Origin: Mycobacteroides franklinii
Lineage (GTDB): Bacteria; Actinomycetota; Actinomycetes; Mycobacteriales; Mycobacteriaceae
Reading direction: 5' to 3'
DNA length: 64,000 nucleotides
Assembly (NCBI RefSeq): GCF_002013895.1
Contig: NZ_MAFQ01000005.1
Span: forward strand, 62,001-126,000
Part shown: piece by piece, positions 17,061 through 26,446 of the stretch
Layout of the letters: every line of letters starts with the position of its first letter
Position numbering within the stretch: position 1 is the first letter of the stretch
Translations under genes and position numbers: made by a program
The notes under the pieces: model-generated
The model's input: only the letters and a program-made list of their open reading frames with translations
The model's database searches: none
Told to the model about the DNA's origin: nothing

Positions 17061-17504
17061 ATGTCAGACAGCAGCTTTCTTCGAGACCTCCCGCTTGCGG
17101 GTGAAGTGGTCGGTACGGATTTCGAGGGATGGTCTGGGGAACTCAAGGCCGAGTTCACTGAACACGCCCAGGATGGCCGCGTCGGATCGCGTCTGCTGAG
17201 CCAGAACGATCGCGTCCGAGTATGGGAAATTAGGCTCGCCCCCGGCGAACGCTGGCACGCCCACCGCCACGTGCTCGACTATTTCTGGACCGCGGTGACG
17301 GCGGGAAATAGCCGTCAGCACACCTTCGACGGGACCACCCGAGAGGTGTCGTACGAGGCGGGGGAGACCCGCCACTACGACTTCGGGCCGGGCGAGTTCC
17401 TGCTCCACGACATCGAGAACATCGGCGATGCCGAGCTGGTGTTCACGACTGTCGAGCATCTCGACAGCAACAACGCTCCCCTGGACGTCAGAGCTATTCG
17501 ATGA
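17061..17504 (+). CDS. cupin-domain protein
   Basis: A 147-residue single-domain cupin. The first cupin motif is visible as GERWHAHRHVLDYFW and the second as GEFLLHDIENIGDAEL, which would place His ligands for a metal ion. Small cupins in aromatic or heteroaromatic catabolic clusters serve as isomerases, dioxygenases or decarboxylases; this one is untyped. ATG 17061 has a strong AGGAAAGGG. It is in the same transcript as the monooxygenase, and its 3' end overlaps the convergent LuxR gene by 11 bp. Confidence 0.75.
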   Translation: MSDSSFLRDLPLAGEVVGTDFEGWSGELKAEFTEHAQDGRVGSRLLSQNDRVRVWEIRLAPGERWHAHRHVLDYFWTAVTAGNSRQHTFDGTTREVSYEAGETRHYDFGPGEFLLHDIENIGDAELVFTTVEHLDSNNAPLDVRAIR

Positions 17505-20289
17505 CGTCGCGCAGCTCGTGCCGTCGACTGACACCGAGCTTGGGGTAGACGTGATAGAGGTGGGAGGCGATGGTGCGAGGCGAAAGGTTGAGCTGGTCGC
17601 CGATTTGCCGGTTGGTCAGGCCGGAGGCGGCGAGTCTGACGATCTGCCGCTCTTGTGCCGTCAGCGAGTCGAAACCCGCTGTGGTCCTGGCCGATTTTGA
17701 CACGACTCCCGCCGCGCGCAGCTCGGCCCGCACGAGTGCGACCAGGGTCTCAGCGCCATGACGTTCGAACACCGTCAGGGCCGCCGTCAGAAGTGGACGG
17801 GCCTCTGCCGGTCGGCGCGCCCGACGCAGCCACTCCCCGTAGTGGAAACGCGCCCGGGCACGTTCCAATGGCCACTGGTCTCCGACGGGATCCTGTACAG
17901 CGAGCCGAAAATGGTTCTCCGCGTCCGCCGTCGTCGACACCAGCGCCGTCGCCTGATGATGCAGGAGCTGAATCCGTACGGGTGATTCGGAGTGCAGCTG
18001 TTGCCCCATGGCATCGATCAGTGGACGCACTTCTTCGGCGCGACCGCTTCGCGCGGCCGCCCAGGCTAGCTCGGCCATTCCGCGGTGCGATACCACGAAG
18101 TGCGTCGGCGTCCCGTCGGCATGAAACTGCTCACGAAAGTGCAGGTAGGCGCTGTCGAAGTCGCCTTGGGCTAGCGCGGTCCAGCCGTGCGCCCGCACTA
18201 GCGCCGCGCACGTCGGGCCCGACATCGCACCCAGCGAGGACGTTTCGACGCTCCGCAGTGTCGCGGCAGCATCGTCCGGGGCACCGCGATATGCGAGCAA
18301 GTGCGCACGGCACACGGTCGTCTCGTTGTGAAGCAGTGCGAGATCGTTGATCTCGCATAGGTCCGCGGTGGTGGCAAGAAGCTCATCGAGTTGATCCCAG
18401 CGGCCGGTGTCCAGCAGAGCCCAGGCCAGCGGTGCCATCGCGTAGGTGAAGCCGCGCATGCCGCCGGTGCTCTTAAGCGACTCCACTGCCTCGGTGAGAT
18501 GGCAAGCAGCAAGCGCCGATTCCTCGCTCACAGAAGCCATCACACCGACCACCAACTGTCGGAAGGGTTCCAGATCGTTGGCTTGTGGTGTCAGCCAGTA
18601 CCGGTCGAAAGGAGCAGGCCTGAGGTGGCCGGGGATGACGGTATCGGCGTACATGCCGATGTAACTGCGCTGCAGGGCAGCCGATCCGACCGGGAACGTG
18701 AAGAACTCGACTTGGCTGCCCTGAGGCTCGGAATCGTCGAATGGAAGCCGGGGCAGCCACTTCTGGAGCGCCTCCCGATGGGTGATGTCACCGGAGTAGT
18801 AGGAGCAAGACGCGCCGAGATAGGTAAGCGTCAGAGCCAGCCTGCCCTCGGGCGGCGTTACCCCGTCCATGCAGCGACGGACCAGTTCAAAGGCCTCGGT
18901 AGCCTGCGCCGCCTGCAGCCGTATGGAACCTCGCGTGAGCGAGGCGTAGCCGAGAACATCGGGATCGGATGTCAACTGAGATGCTTTGTCGCAGAGCGTG
19001 AGTGCCCATGCGGGATCACCGCCGAAGTTCGCAGCCGCAGCCGCCAGGGCGTAGCGGCGTGCGCCATCATCCCCGGCAACGCTCAGCTCACCGGCACGCC
19101 GCATGGCGCGCGCGATTTCCAGGTAGCCGCCGCGTCGTTGGGCCTGTCGCGCGGATCGTTCGAGGGCGCATGCGATGGATTCATCGGGTTCAGTGGCTGC
19201 TGCCGCCAGATGCCAAGAGCGGCAGGAATCCTCGAGTGAAGTCGACGCCCCGAAGGATAGGTGGGCGGCACGTTGATCGATAAGACTCGAATCGGTGTAG
19301 GCGAGTGTGCGAAGTAACGGATGACAGAACTTGACCCGCTTGTCCGAGGTGATGCTCACCAGCCCTGCCTCCTCGGCAGGCTTCCAGAGGGACAGGTCAG
19401 AGCCGTAGCCGGCGACTTGGGTGATGACGTCGACGGTTTCATAGCCCGATCCGGAAGCGCTGTACAGCAGAAGTTTTCGGGAATCGGCGTCGAGTGCCGC
19501 CAGTTCCATAGAGAAGATGGAATGCGCGCCACGGAATCCGGGCATGCTGTTGGACCGGAACACCGTGGCACCGGAAAGTCTATAGAAGCGCGCCCCCTCG
19601 ATCAGTGCCAATGGGTTTCCGCCTGCCCAACGGACCATCTCACCGCGGACACCCCGTTCGGGGGGAGGCGATTGAGCGTCGAGGAGATCGCTCGCCTCCC
19701 GATCGGTCAGCGGGGGCACGTCCAGGACAGTGATGACCGAGTCGAACCCGGACAGGCTCTCCCGTCGGCGGGCCGTCATGATCACCGACACCGGTGTGCC
19801 GATGAGGCGCCGAGATATCGAGGTCACCACTTCTCGGGTGTCGCGGTCGAGGAGATCGACATCATCGAGCGCGAGCAGCAACGGGCGTTCACGGGAGGCT
19901 GATTTCAGCAGCGCGAGCAGCGCCTGCCGAATGACGACCGGACCGCGCGGTGTCGGTTGCGTACTCACCCCCAGGATGTCGTTCAGGGTGTCACGCAGGG
20001 GGGTGGGCAGCTCTTCGATGTGGTCATGCAGGGGCCAGATGAGTTCGGTCATTGACGTGTAGGCATGCTGCAGCTCGGGCTCGCCACCGGCGGTGAGCAG
20101 CACCCGGACCCCACGCTGGGCGGCGGCTGTGGTCGCATGTAGTAGCAATGTCGACTTTCCGATACCGGCTTCGCCGACCAGGAGCACCACATGGGGTGGG
20201 TTGTCCGCACGGGTGGCCACGCGCGCGACTGTGTTTCGCAGGTCATCGCGTCCGATGAACCGAGAAGGGTGAGTGGGAGCAGCGGTCAT
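17494..20289 (-). CDS. LAL-type LuxR-family transcriptional regulator
   Basis: A 931-residue large ATP-binding regulator of the LuxR family. The N-terminal AAA/NB-ARC-like ATPase has Walker A GEAGIGKST at about 39-47 and Walker B LLLALDDVDLL. A long helical-repeat midsection follows, and a C-terminal LuxR HTH (LTAQERQIVRLAASGLTNRQIGDQ). LAL regulators typically activate catabolic or antibiotic genes in response to a ligand. It sits between the two operators of this island and is the only transcription factor within it, so it is the main candidate to bind the CATCAGTCA repeat. The gap to the XdhC gene upstream is 209 bp with no other obvious feature. Confidence 0.88.
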   Translation of the reverse strand: MTAAPTHPSRFIGRDDLRNTVARVATRADNPPHVVLLVGEAGIGKSTLLLHATTAAAQRGVRVLLTAGGEPELQHAYTSMTELIWPLHDHIEELPTPLRDTLNDILGVSTQPTPRGPVVIRQALLALLKSASRERPLLLALDDVDLLDRDTREVVTSISRRLIGTPVSVIMTARRRESLSGFDSVITVLDVPPLTDREASDLLDAQSPPPERGVRGEMVRWAGGNPLALIEGARFYRLSGATVFRSNSMPGFRGAHSIFSMELAALDADSRKLLLYSASGSGYETVDVITQVAGYGSDLSLWKPAEEAGLVSITSDKRVKFCHPLLRTLAYTDSSLIDQRAAHLSFGASTSLEDSCRSWHLAAAATEPDESIACALERSARQAQRRGGYLEIARAMRRAGELSVAGDDGARRYALAAAAANFGGDPAWALTLCDKASQLTSDPDVLGYASLTRGSIRLQAAQATEAFELVRRCMDGVTPPEGRLALTLTYLGASCSYYSGDITHREALQKWLPRLPFDDSEPQGSQVEFFTFPVGSAALQRSYIGMYADTVIPGHLRPAPFDRYWLTPQANDLEPFRQLVVGVMASVSEESALAACHLTEAVESLKSTGGMRGFTYAMAPLAWALLDTGRWDQLDELLATTADLCEINDLALLHNETTVCRAHLLAYRGAPDDAAATLRSVETSSLGAMSGPTCAALVRAHGWTALAQGDFDSAYLHFREQFHADGTPTHFVVSHRGMAELAWAAARSGRAEEVRPLIDAMGQQLHSESPVRIQLLHHQATALVSTTADAENHFRLAVQDPVGDQWPLERARARFHYGEWLRRARRPAEARPLLTAALTVFERHGAETLVALVRAELRAAGVVSKSARTTAGFDSLTAQERQIVRLAASGLTNRQIGDQLNLSPRTIASHLYHVYPKLGVSRRHELRDVIE

Positions 20290-20498
20290 GGCGTTGCGAT
20301 GGTAGCGCCATCAGTACGGCTCGATTCATTTTTTAGTGCTCTGTATGCCGGGCCATGCGGTGTGCACCTCGGCGACCCCTGCCTTGGAGACGGCTGCGAC
20401 GAATTGGCTCGGCTGCACCTAGACTATCGCCGAATCATATTGTGGGGCTGAAGTGTACGTCGGCGCCGCGATGGCGTGAATACGGCGCGGCCGTGACA

Positions 20499-21536
20499 TC
20501 ATCGCGCCGTTCTGGTGGCGTATCTGGCCGTTAGGGGCATCGCGCTGCCGCCCGCAGCTTCTGCGATGAGCTCTGCGGCGATCGACAGGGCGATGTGCGG
20601 TGCCAGGCGGCCGCCCAGATCCAATCCGATGGGTGCGTGCAGCCGGGCCTCTTCGTCGGCCGGTAAACCCCATTCCCGCAGGGCACGCCTCCTTTGCGCG
20701 CATCTCGCTCGGGATCCCAAAGCTCCCACGTATCCGGGCTGGTCACCGTTAGGCCACCGGCGTGAGTCAAGCGCCTCCAGCAGCAGCGGGATCGAAAAAC
20801 GCTCCTCGTGGCTGAGGTCTACCACGGCGGTGTCGGCAGCGACCAGGCTTTCCGCGCGTTGTTGTCGCAGGTAGCGGTCCGGCCAGTCTGCCACCAACTC
20901 GGCTTCGGCCGGAAAGCGATCAGGGCGCAAAAAGGTGGACCGAGGGTCACACACCGTGACGGCATAGCCCAGCCGGGGCGCGAGGTTCGCGAGTTCGACG
21001 GCAATATCGCTGATGCCGAACGCCAATAGGCGCTTGGGGGCCTCGTACCGTGTGCGGAACATGCCGGGTGCCGGTGGGCGCTGGCCTGATGCCAATGTGG
21101 TGCAACCGTTGCGGAGGTCCAACTCGGTGTATATCGGTCGCCCGGCAGCACATGCGGCCAGGAGGTCGGGTAATTCGGGGAAGTGCGTGGGTGTGACGGG
21201 GTGGATAGCGACCATGAGCGTGCCCCCGCAGGCGTGCGGAGGTGAGATAACATCACGCACCTCCGTTCCGGCCTCGAAGTGCACTGTGTAGCAGCTCATT
21301 CCGGAAAGCCCGTCGCGGTGATCGAGGAAGATCTGCTGCACACGGGCGTAGAGGTCGGCCTCGACACATCCCGGTGACACACTGCCAGCGACTCCGCCCT
21401 TTCGATCGAAGGCCATCATGGATCCCGCCGGATAGGGCGAACGCGCGGGCGCGTCGATGGCGCTCGCCGTGATGACGTCGCCATGCTGGCAATATCGATC
21501 CCAAATCCATTGGAGAACTGCATGGTTGATCATCAT
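20499..21536 (-). CDS. XdhC/CoxI-like molybdenum-hydroxylase maturation protein
   Basis: A 345-residue XdhC-family protein. The C-terminal Rossmann-like domain is clear (LLAFGISDIAVELANLAPRL, then VCDPRS and YVGALGSRAR), and the N-terminal XdhC domain includes GGVAGSVSPGCVEAD. XdhC binds the molybdenum cofactor, promotes its sulfuration and inserts it into xanthine-dehydrogenase-family enzymes. ATG 21536 overlaps the FAD-subunit stop (ATGA), so it is translated as the last gene of the coupled operon. Its presence indicates that the hydroxylase here uses a sulfurated MCD-type cofactor. Confidence 0.87.
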   Translation of the reverse strand: MMINHAVLQWIWDRYCQHGDVITASAIDAPARSPYPAGSMMAFDRKGGVAGSVSPGCVEADLYARVQQIFLDHRDGLSGMSCYTVHFEAGTEVRDVISPPHACGGTLMVAIHPVTPTHFPELPDLLAACAAGRPIYTELDLRNGCTTLASGQRPPAPGMFRTRYEAPKRLLAFGISDIAVELANLAPRLGYAVTVCDPRSTFLRPDRFPAEAELVADWPDRYLRQQRAESLVAADTAVVDLSHEERFSIPLLLEALDSRRWPNGDQPGYVGALGSRARCAQRRRALREWGLPADEEARLHAPIGLDLGGRLAPHIALSIAAELIAEAAGGSAMPLTARYATRTAR

Positions 21537-22519
21537 GTCGCGACGAGGGCGCATTCCAGAGCGCGAACCATAGCGTGCTTGGCAAGGTCGATCTTGAACC
21601 CATTCTGGCGCAGCGGTATGGCGCCGTCGAGTGCCATTTCGGCGGACGCGCGCAGGCTCGCTGGGTCGCCACGGGTACCGATTAACGCCGACTCCGCATC
21701 GGGTACCCGCCACGGCATGGCGGCGACACCACCGAGTGCCATTGCCGCCGAGGTGATGACACCATCGCTGAGGGTGAGCCCCACCGCTACCGACACCAAC
21801 GCGAATGCGTAGCTGTGCCGGTCGCGGACCTTCAGGTACCAGCCGTTGGTGTAGTGGCGGTATGGGGACAGCTCGACCCCGGTAATCAGTTCGCCGGGGC
21901 GCATCGAGTTGTCGCGCTGCGGGTCATTGTCGGGCAGGCAGTAGAAGTGGGCGAGAGGGATCCTGCGGGCGCCGGCGGCGGACTCGACATGGACGAGTGC
22001 GTCGAGAATAGCCAGTGCTACCGCCATATCGGAGGGATGTACAGCCACGCAACTGTCGCTCGCGCCGAAGATTGCGTGTTCCCGATTGAAGCCGTCGCGT
22101 GCCGCGCACCCGGAACCCGGCGTTCGCTTGTTGCACGCCGGGAACGAGGCATCCATGTAGTAGGGGCAGCGAGTGCGCTGCAAGAGGTTTCCGCCGGCGG
22201 TGGCCATGTTGCGCAGCTGGGTTGTCGCGCCGGAGAGGATGGCATGTGACAGCACGGGATAGTGCGACCGGACCAGGTGATGATTCGCGATAGCGCTATT
22301 GGTAGCGGCGCCGCCGATGAACACGCCGCCGGCATCGGTGCGGAAGATCTCACGGGTGCCTATCCTGCGTACGTCGACGACGGTGCCGGGTTCGACCACA
22401 CCGCGCTTCATCAGGTCGAGCAGATTGGTGCCGCCGGCGTAGTAACTGGCGCCGTCGGTCGATGCGAGCTGCACCGCCTCACGGATGGTCGTGGCCCGCT
22501 GAAAGGTGAATCGCTTCAT
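21533..22519 (-). CDS. molybdenum hydroxylase FAD-binding subunit
   Basis: A 328-residue medium subunit of the xanthine dehydrogenase family. FAD-binding motifs are YYAGGTNLLDLMKRG and ATAGGNLLQRTRCPYY, and the C-terminal CO-dehydrogenase-flavoprotein domain is complete. It passes electrons from the [2Fe-2S] subunit to an acceptor. ATG 22519 (MKRFTFQRATTIREAV) overlaps the preceding stop by ATGA; upstream in-frame codons belong to the neighbouring gene's region. The cysteine-bearing insertion ACNKRTPGSGCAARDG is typical of subunits with an extra Fe-S loop. Confidence 0.9.
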   Translation of the reverse strand: MKRFTFQRATTIREAVQLASTDGASYYAGGTNLLDLMKRGVVEPGTVVDVRRIGTREIFRTDAGGVFIGGAATNSAIANHHLVRSHYPVLSHAILSGATTQLRNMATAGGNLLQRTRCPYYMDASFPACNKRTPGSGCAARDGFNREHAIFGASDSCVAVHPSDMAVALAILDALVHVESAAGARRIPLAHFYCLPDNDPQRDNSMRPGELITGVELSPYRHYTNGWYLKVRDRHSYAFALVSVAVGLTLSDGVITSAAMALGGVAAMPWRVPDAESALIGTRGDPASLRASAEMALDGAIPLRQNGFKIDLAKHAMVRALECALVAT

Positions 22520-23052
22520 GGACGTCCATCCCTCAGGCACGACGCGACAGCGTCCACGATATTCGGGTAGGCGCCGCATCGGCAGATGTTCCCGGCCATG
22601 CGTTCTCGGATCTCGTTGTCCGACAATATGTCCGGTCCGCCGACGACATTGCCACCCGCCGGCTCGAATGATGCGGCGGACAGATCGCCGCGGGCATGCT
22701 CGTACAGCAGCGCGTGCGCCGAGCTGATCTGTCCAGATGTGCAGTAGCCGCACTGGAAACCGTCACAGTCCAAGAAGGCCTGCTGAAGAGGGTGCAGTCG
22801 GTCATCCTCGGCAATGCCCTCGATGGTCAAGACGCTCGATCCGTCGATCGACACGGCCAATGTCAGGCAGCTCAGCACACGTTCGCCGTCGACCGTCACG
22901 GTGCAGGCCCCGCACAACCCGTGATCGCAACCCTTTTTAGTGCCCGTGAGTTGCAGGCGTTCGCGGAGCAGGTCAAGCAGTGTGGAGCGGACATCGATCT
23001 CCACCGACCGCTCAATCCCGTTGATGGTCAGGGTAATCGTGTGATCGGTCAC
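22516..23052 (-). CDS. molybdenum hydroxylase [2Fe-2S] subunit
   Basis: A 178-residue small subunit. The N-terminal plant-type ferredoxin cluster ligands are GCDHGLCGACTVTVDG with a further Cys in VLSCLT, and the C-terminal four-helix [2Fe-2S] domain has FQCGYCTSGQ and NICRCGAYPN. It relays electrons from Mo to FAD. The start GTG 23052 shares its G with the stop TAG of the Mo subunit. It is embedded in the coupled Mo-FeS-FAD-XdhC order typical of aldehyde oxidase, nicotinate and isoquinoline hydroxylases. Confidence 0.92.
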   Translation of the reverse strand: MTDHTITLTINGIERSVEIDVRSTLLDLLRERLQLTGTKKGCDHGLCGACTVTVDGERVLSCLTLAVSIDGSSVLTIEGIAEDDRLHPLQQAFLDCDGFQCGYCTSGQISSAHALLYEHARGDLSAASFEPAGGNVVGGPDILSDNEIRERMAGNICRCGAYPNIVDAVASCLRDGRP

Positions 23053-25277
23053 TACCCAATCTCCTCGAGATCGAAGGGGGTCATCAGCGCTTCGAGCGTT
23101 ATCGGCAGGTCGCGCAGCCTACGTCCGGTCGCGTGGAAGATGGCGTTCGCGACGGCGGCGGGAACGCCGCAGACGCCGATCTCGCCGATACCCCGGGCGC
23201 CCACGGGGGTGAGGTGGGTGTCGGAGCTGTCGACGAAGGTGATGTCGAATTCGGGGACGTCGGCGTGCGTGGGTACGTAGTACTCACCCAACAGGTGACC
23301 GGTACCGGGATGGTACGGAACCTGTTCTAGTAGCGCCATACCCAACCCGAACGTGATACCACCGATCACTTGGCTGCGGGCCAGCTTGGGGTTGATCACC
23401 TTGCCGCAGTCCATCACTGCGACCCATCGGGTAACCGTCGCGCGACCGATCTCCTCGTCGACTTCGACCTCGCAGAAGTGGGCGCCGAAGGACTGGGACA
23501 CCGGGCCCGAATCGGGGGCGCCGGTGCTTTCGCAGGCGAAGTTCAGGTGCTCTCGGAGATCCGTTGTGACACTGGCGAGAATCTCGCCCACTTCGATGCC
23601 GGCCCGAGTGAGATCGGGGCCGACGATCATTCCGTCGCGGATATCCAGTGTGGTTGTAGCGCAGTGCAGCTCGTGCGCGGCGAGCGTGAGTAGACGTAGC
23701 TTCCACTGTTGTGCCGCCAGATGCACCGCCGAGCCGACCGCAGCCGTCGTCTGCGAGGCGCCGCTGTACGGTGCCTCGGGAAAGGATGAGTCGCCGGAAG
23801 CGAAGGACACTCGGTCCAGTGGCATGCCCGAGGAGTCCGCGGCGACCTGGCACATGACGGTCCGCACCCCGTTGCCTACCTCGTGAGTGGCCGAGGCGAA
23901 CGTGAGGTGTCCGTCGTTGGCGGTGGTCACCCGACAGCCAGCAGGCATCCGGCGACCGGGATAGGTCGCGGTCGCCATTCCCCAGCCGACCTGAACACCG
24001 TTGCGGTGCAGGCTTCGCGGCGCTATGGGCCGCTCGTTCCAGCCGAACCGTTGGGCACCCTGTCGATAGCAGTCCAGCAGGTGCCGCGCCGACCAAGGGC
24101 TGCCGTTCGTCTGATCCTCGCGTGTGTCGTTCGTGATACGCAGCTGGACAGGGTCGACCCCGATGGCGTAGGACAGCTCGTCCATCGCTACTTCCAGCGC
24201 GAAGAGCCCGGGCGCCTCGCCCGGACCGCGCATGAAACACGGTGTAGGGGTGTGGGTCCGCGCGACGGTATGCGAGACGACCAGGCGCGGGGTTTGGTAT
24301 AGGAACCGGGTGGACAGTCCTGCCGGTTCGCAGAAATGTGCCACCATGGAAGTGGCGCTGGTGGTGTGATGCTCAATGCTAGTCAAGCGGCCGGTGTCGT
24401 CGGCGACCAGTCGCAGGGTCTGCTCAGTGGGTGGGCGATGCCCCGTAGAGGTGAACATCTGGTCGCGGGTGAGCACAAGTTTGACGGGCGCCCCGATAGC
24501 TCGCGCGGCCACTGCGCACAGCGCGACGTGCATCCACATGAAGCTCTTGGAGCCGAATGCACCTCCCACGAGCGGAGCGATGATGCGGATCTTCTCGACG
24601 GGGATCCCGAAATACGCTGCCAGGACCCGGCGTTCACCGGATATCCAGCGGGTGCTGTCGTGGACGGTGAGATGATCACCGTCCCACTGTGCGATCGTGG
24701 CCGAGAGCTCGATGGAATAGTGCGCGTTTTGAGGAGTGGTGAACCGCGCTGAAACGATCTCGCCGTCGGGTTCGTCGTGCGGCCCCCGGCGGTCCTGCAG
24801 CTTTTCCTCGGTGAGCTTCACGAAGTGGTCAGGTTGGTAGGTATCCGACGCATCTCGCGCGGTCAATACTGCTGGGCACAACTGGTATTCCAACCGCATC
24901 AGTGAGGCCGCTTGCGTCGCGCCTTCCAGCGTGTCAGCCACCACGACCGCCATGTGCTGCCCGCGGTACTGGACGGTGAGGTCCGACAGCGGCGGGCGCC
25001 GCTCGAACGGCAAGTCCCAGGTCAGGTCGCGCGGGATAGGGTTCAGCGGAGTGCAGTTGAGGGATGTGAGCACGTACTCCACTCCGGGGGCCGCGGCCAC
25101 TTGCCGCGCAGCCATCTCGAGCGAGGCCGCGGCGACGTGACCGTGTGATACCTCGGATTGCACCAGCACCGCATGCCGCACACCGGGAATTGGCGTGTCA
25201 GCGGTGTAGTGCGCTGCCCCGGTGACCTTCTCGAGGCCCTCGACTCGATTCACCGGCCGGCCGATCTGTGCGGTCAC
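23052..25277 (-). CDS. molybdenum hydroxylase large (Mo-cofactor) subunit
   Basis: A 741-residue large subunit of the xanthine dehydrogenase/aldehyde oxidase family. The Moco-contact GGAFGSKSFMWMH and the C-terminal ARGIGEIGVCGVP with the catalytic Glu (about 699) are present. Length and order are full. GTG 25277 overlaps the upstream monooxygenase stop (GTGA); about 54 further upstream codons lie inside that gene. These enzymes hydroxylate N-heterocycles next to nitrogen, or oxidise aldehydes. The neighbouring pyridinol-type hydroxylases and gamma-resorcylate-type decarboxylase favour an N-heteroaromatic acid as substrate, which is inference. Confidence 0.9.
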   Translation of the reverse strand: MTAQIGRPVNRVEGLEKVTGAAHYTADTPIPGVRHAVLVQSEVSHGHVAAASLEMAARQVAAAPGVEYVLTSLNCTPLNPIPRDLTWDLPFERRPPLSDLTVQYRGQHMAVVVADTLEGATQAASLMRLEYQLCPAVLTARDASDTYQPDHFVKLTEEKLQDRRGPHDEPDGEIVSARFTTPQNAHYSIELSATIAQWDGDHLTVHDSTRWISGERRVLAAYFGIPVEKIRIIAPLVGGAFGSKSFMWMHVALCAVAARAIGAPVKLVLTRDQMFTSTGHRPPTEQTLRLVADDTGRLTSIEHHTTSATSMVAHFCEPAGLSTRFLYQTPRLVVSHTVARTHTPTPCFMRGPGEAPGLFALEVAMDELSYAIGVDPVQLRITNDTREDQTNGSPWSARHLLDCYRQGAQRFGWNERPIAPRSLHRNGVQVGWGMATATYPGRRMPAGCRVTTANDGHLTFASATHEVGNGVRTVMCQVAADSSGMPLDRVSFASGDSSFPEAPYSGASQTTAAVGSAVHLAAQQWKLRLLTLAAHELHCATTTLDIRDGMIVGPDLTRAGIEVGEILASVTTDLREHLNFACESTGAPDSGPVSQSFGAHFCEVEVDEEIGRATVTRWVAVMDCGKVINPKLARSQVIGGITFGLGMALLEQVPYHPGTGHLLGEYYVPTHADVPEFDITFVDSSDTHLTPVGARGIGEIGVCGVPAAVANAIFHATGRRLRDLPITLEALMTPFDLEEIG

Positions 25278-26446
25278 TTGTCCAACTCCCGATCCCACAC
25301 TGGTGTGCTGTCCGTGGTGCCCAGCTGAGAGCCTATGGCGCGGGCCACCCCCACGGAGGCAATCTCGTAAAGGGAGCGCAATCGCCGACTCTCCCAGGTA
25401 CGTAGCGGGGACTCCGGCAGCGGATCGTCGGCGGACCATCCACGAAACACCTGGGCCAGCAGGGCGGCGTCGGCGATGGATTTCGAGGTCCCGGAGGCGG
25501 TATGCGGGCGCACCGTTCCGGCGGCATCACCGATGAGGAACACCGAGCCGCGTCGCATCCGTCCTGCTGCGACGTCCATCACCGGTTGCAGGAAGGGGTT
25601 CGAATGCCGGACCAGCCGGGTGAACAGTGGCGGCAATGACTTTTCCGCGAGCTCATGCAGGATCCGCAGGTTGTCCGTGGTGACATCGTGTGGTGGCAGG
25701 AAGTAGTCGTAACGCCGGCCCGTCGTGCCCAGCATGACGCTATGGAACGCCGACTCAGAAGTGTTGACATACCAAACCCAGTTGACGCGCCGGTGTCCCG
25801 GTTCGGTCTCTCCTCCGGGGCCAGGAACCAGGTAGCACAGGAACTGGATGCCGTTGGAGCTGAAGAAGGTGAATCTGTCGGTTAGGTCGGCGCTGATGTC
25901 GCCGGGGAGGTCCTGTTCGCGCTCCAGGCCGCGCCAGGCCACGTATCCGCTGTAGCTCGGGGCCGCGTCGAATATGGAACCTCTTGTCACCGAATCGATC
26001 CCGTCCGCGCCGATGACTACGTCCCACTCCGACGTGCTGCCGTCCTCGAATGTCAGCTCCGCCTGACTATCGCCCGGCACCACCTTGGCCACCGATATGC
26101 CCTGGAGATATTCGGCGTTCGGTGTGGCGATGCGCAGTGCTCGGTACAGGGTGTCCCAGGCCGTCATGGTCTGCGGTTGGGCGAACGTTCGGGGCGGGCT
26201 GAAGCGGTGCAGCATCCGCCGTTCCCGCAGACCTACCACGACAGAGTTCGGGTCGATCTCCGAGAGGGTCAACAGTGCTTCGGTCTCGGGCTGCATCACG
26301 ATGCCCGCCCCGCGCCCCTCGAGTTGTCCGGTGGATCGCTCGAACACTGTCACCTCGGCTGAGGTGACGCGGTTGAACTCCGCGGCTGCCGCGAGCCCAG
26401 CCAAGGAGCCGCCCACCACCGCAACTTTCCCGTAACCCGTCGTCAT
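25274..26446 (-). CDS. 2,6-dihydroxypyridine-3-hydroxylase-like FAD monooxygenase (copy 2)
   Basis: A 390-residue flavin monooxygenase of the same subgroup as the gene at 15844. It has VAVVGGSLAGLAAAAEF, the GRGAGIVMQPE segment, VIGADGIDSVTR, SGYVAWRGLE and FLIGDAAGTVRPHTASGT. The paired residues GYVAWRG and RPHTA/SGT are shared with 2,6-dihydroxypyridine hydroxylases. ATG 26446 overlaps the decarboxylase stop by ATGA. Being translated between a decarboxylase and a molybdenum hydroxylase suggests it hydroxylates the decarboxylated ring. Confidence 0.87.
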   Translation of the reverse strand: MTTGYGKVAVVGGSLAGLAAAAEFNRVTSAEVTVFERSTGQLEGRGAGIVMQPETEALLTLSEIDPNSVVVGLRERRMLHRFSPPRTFAQPQTMTAWDTLYRALRIATPNAEYLQGISVAKVVPGDSQAELTFEDGSTSEWDVVIGADGIDSVTRGSIFDAAPSYSGYVAWRGLEREQDLPGDISADLTDRFTFFSSNGIQFLCYLVPGPGGETEPGHRRVNWVWYVNTSESAFHSVMLGTTGRRYDYFLPPHDVTTDNLRILHELAEKSLPPLFTRLVRHSNPFLQPVMDVAAGRMRRGSVFLIGDAAGTVRPHTASGTSKSIADAALLAQVFRGWSADDPLPESPLRTWESRRLRSLYEIASVGVARAIGSQLGTTDSTPVWDRELDK

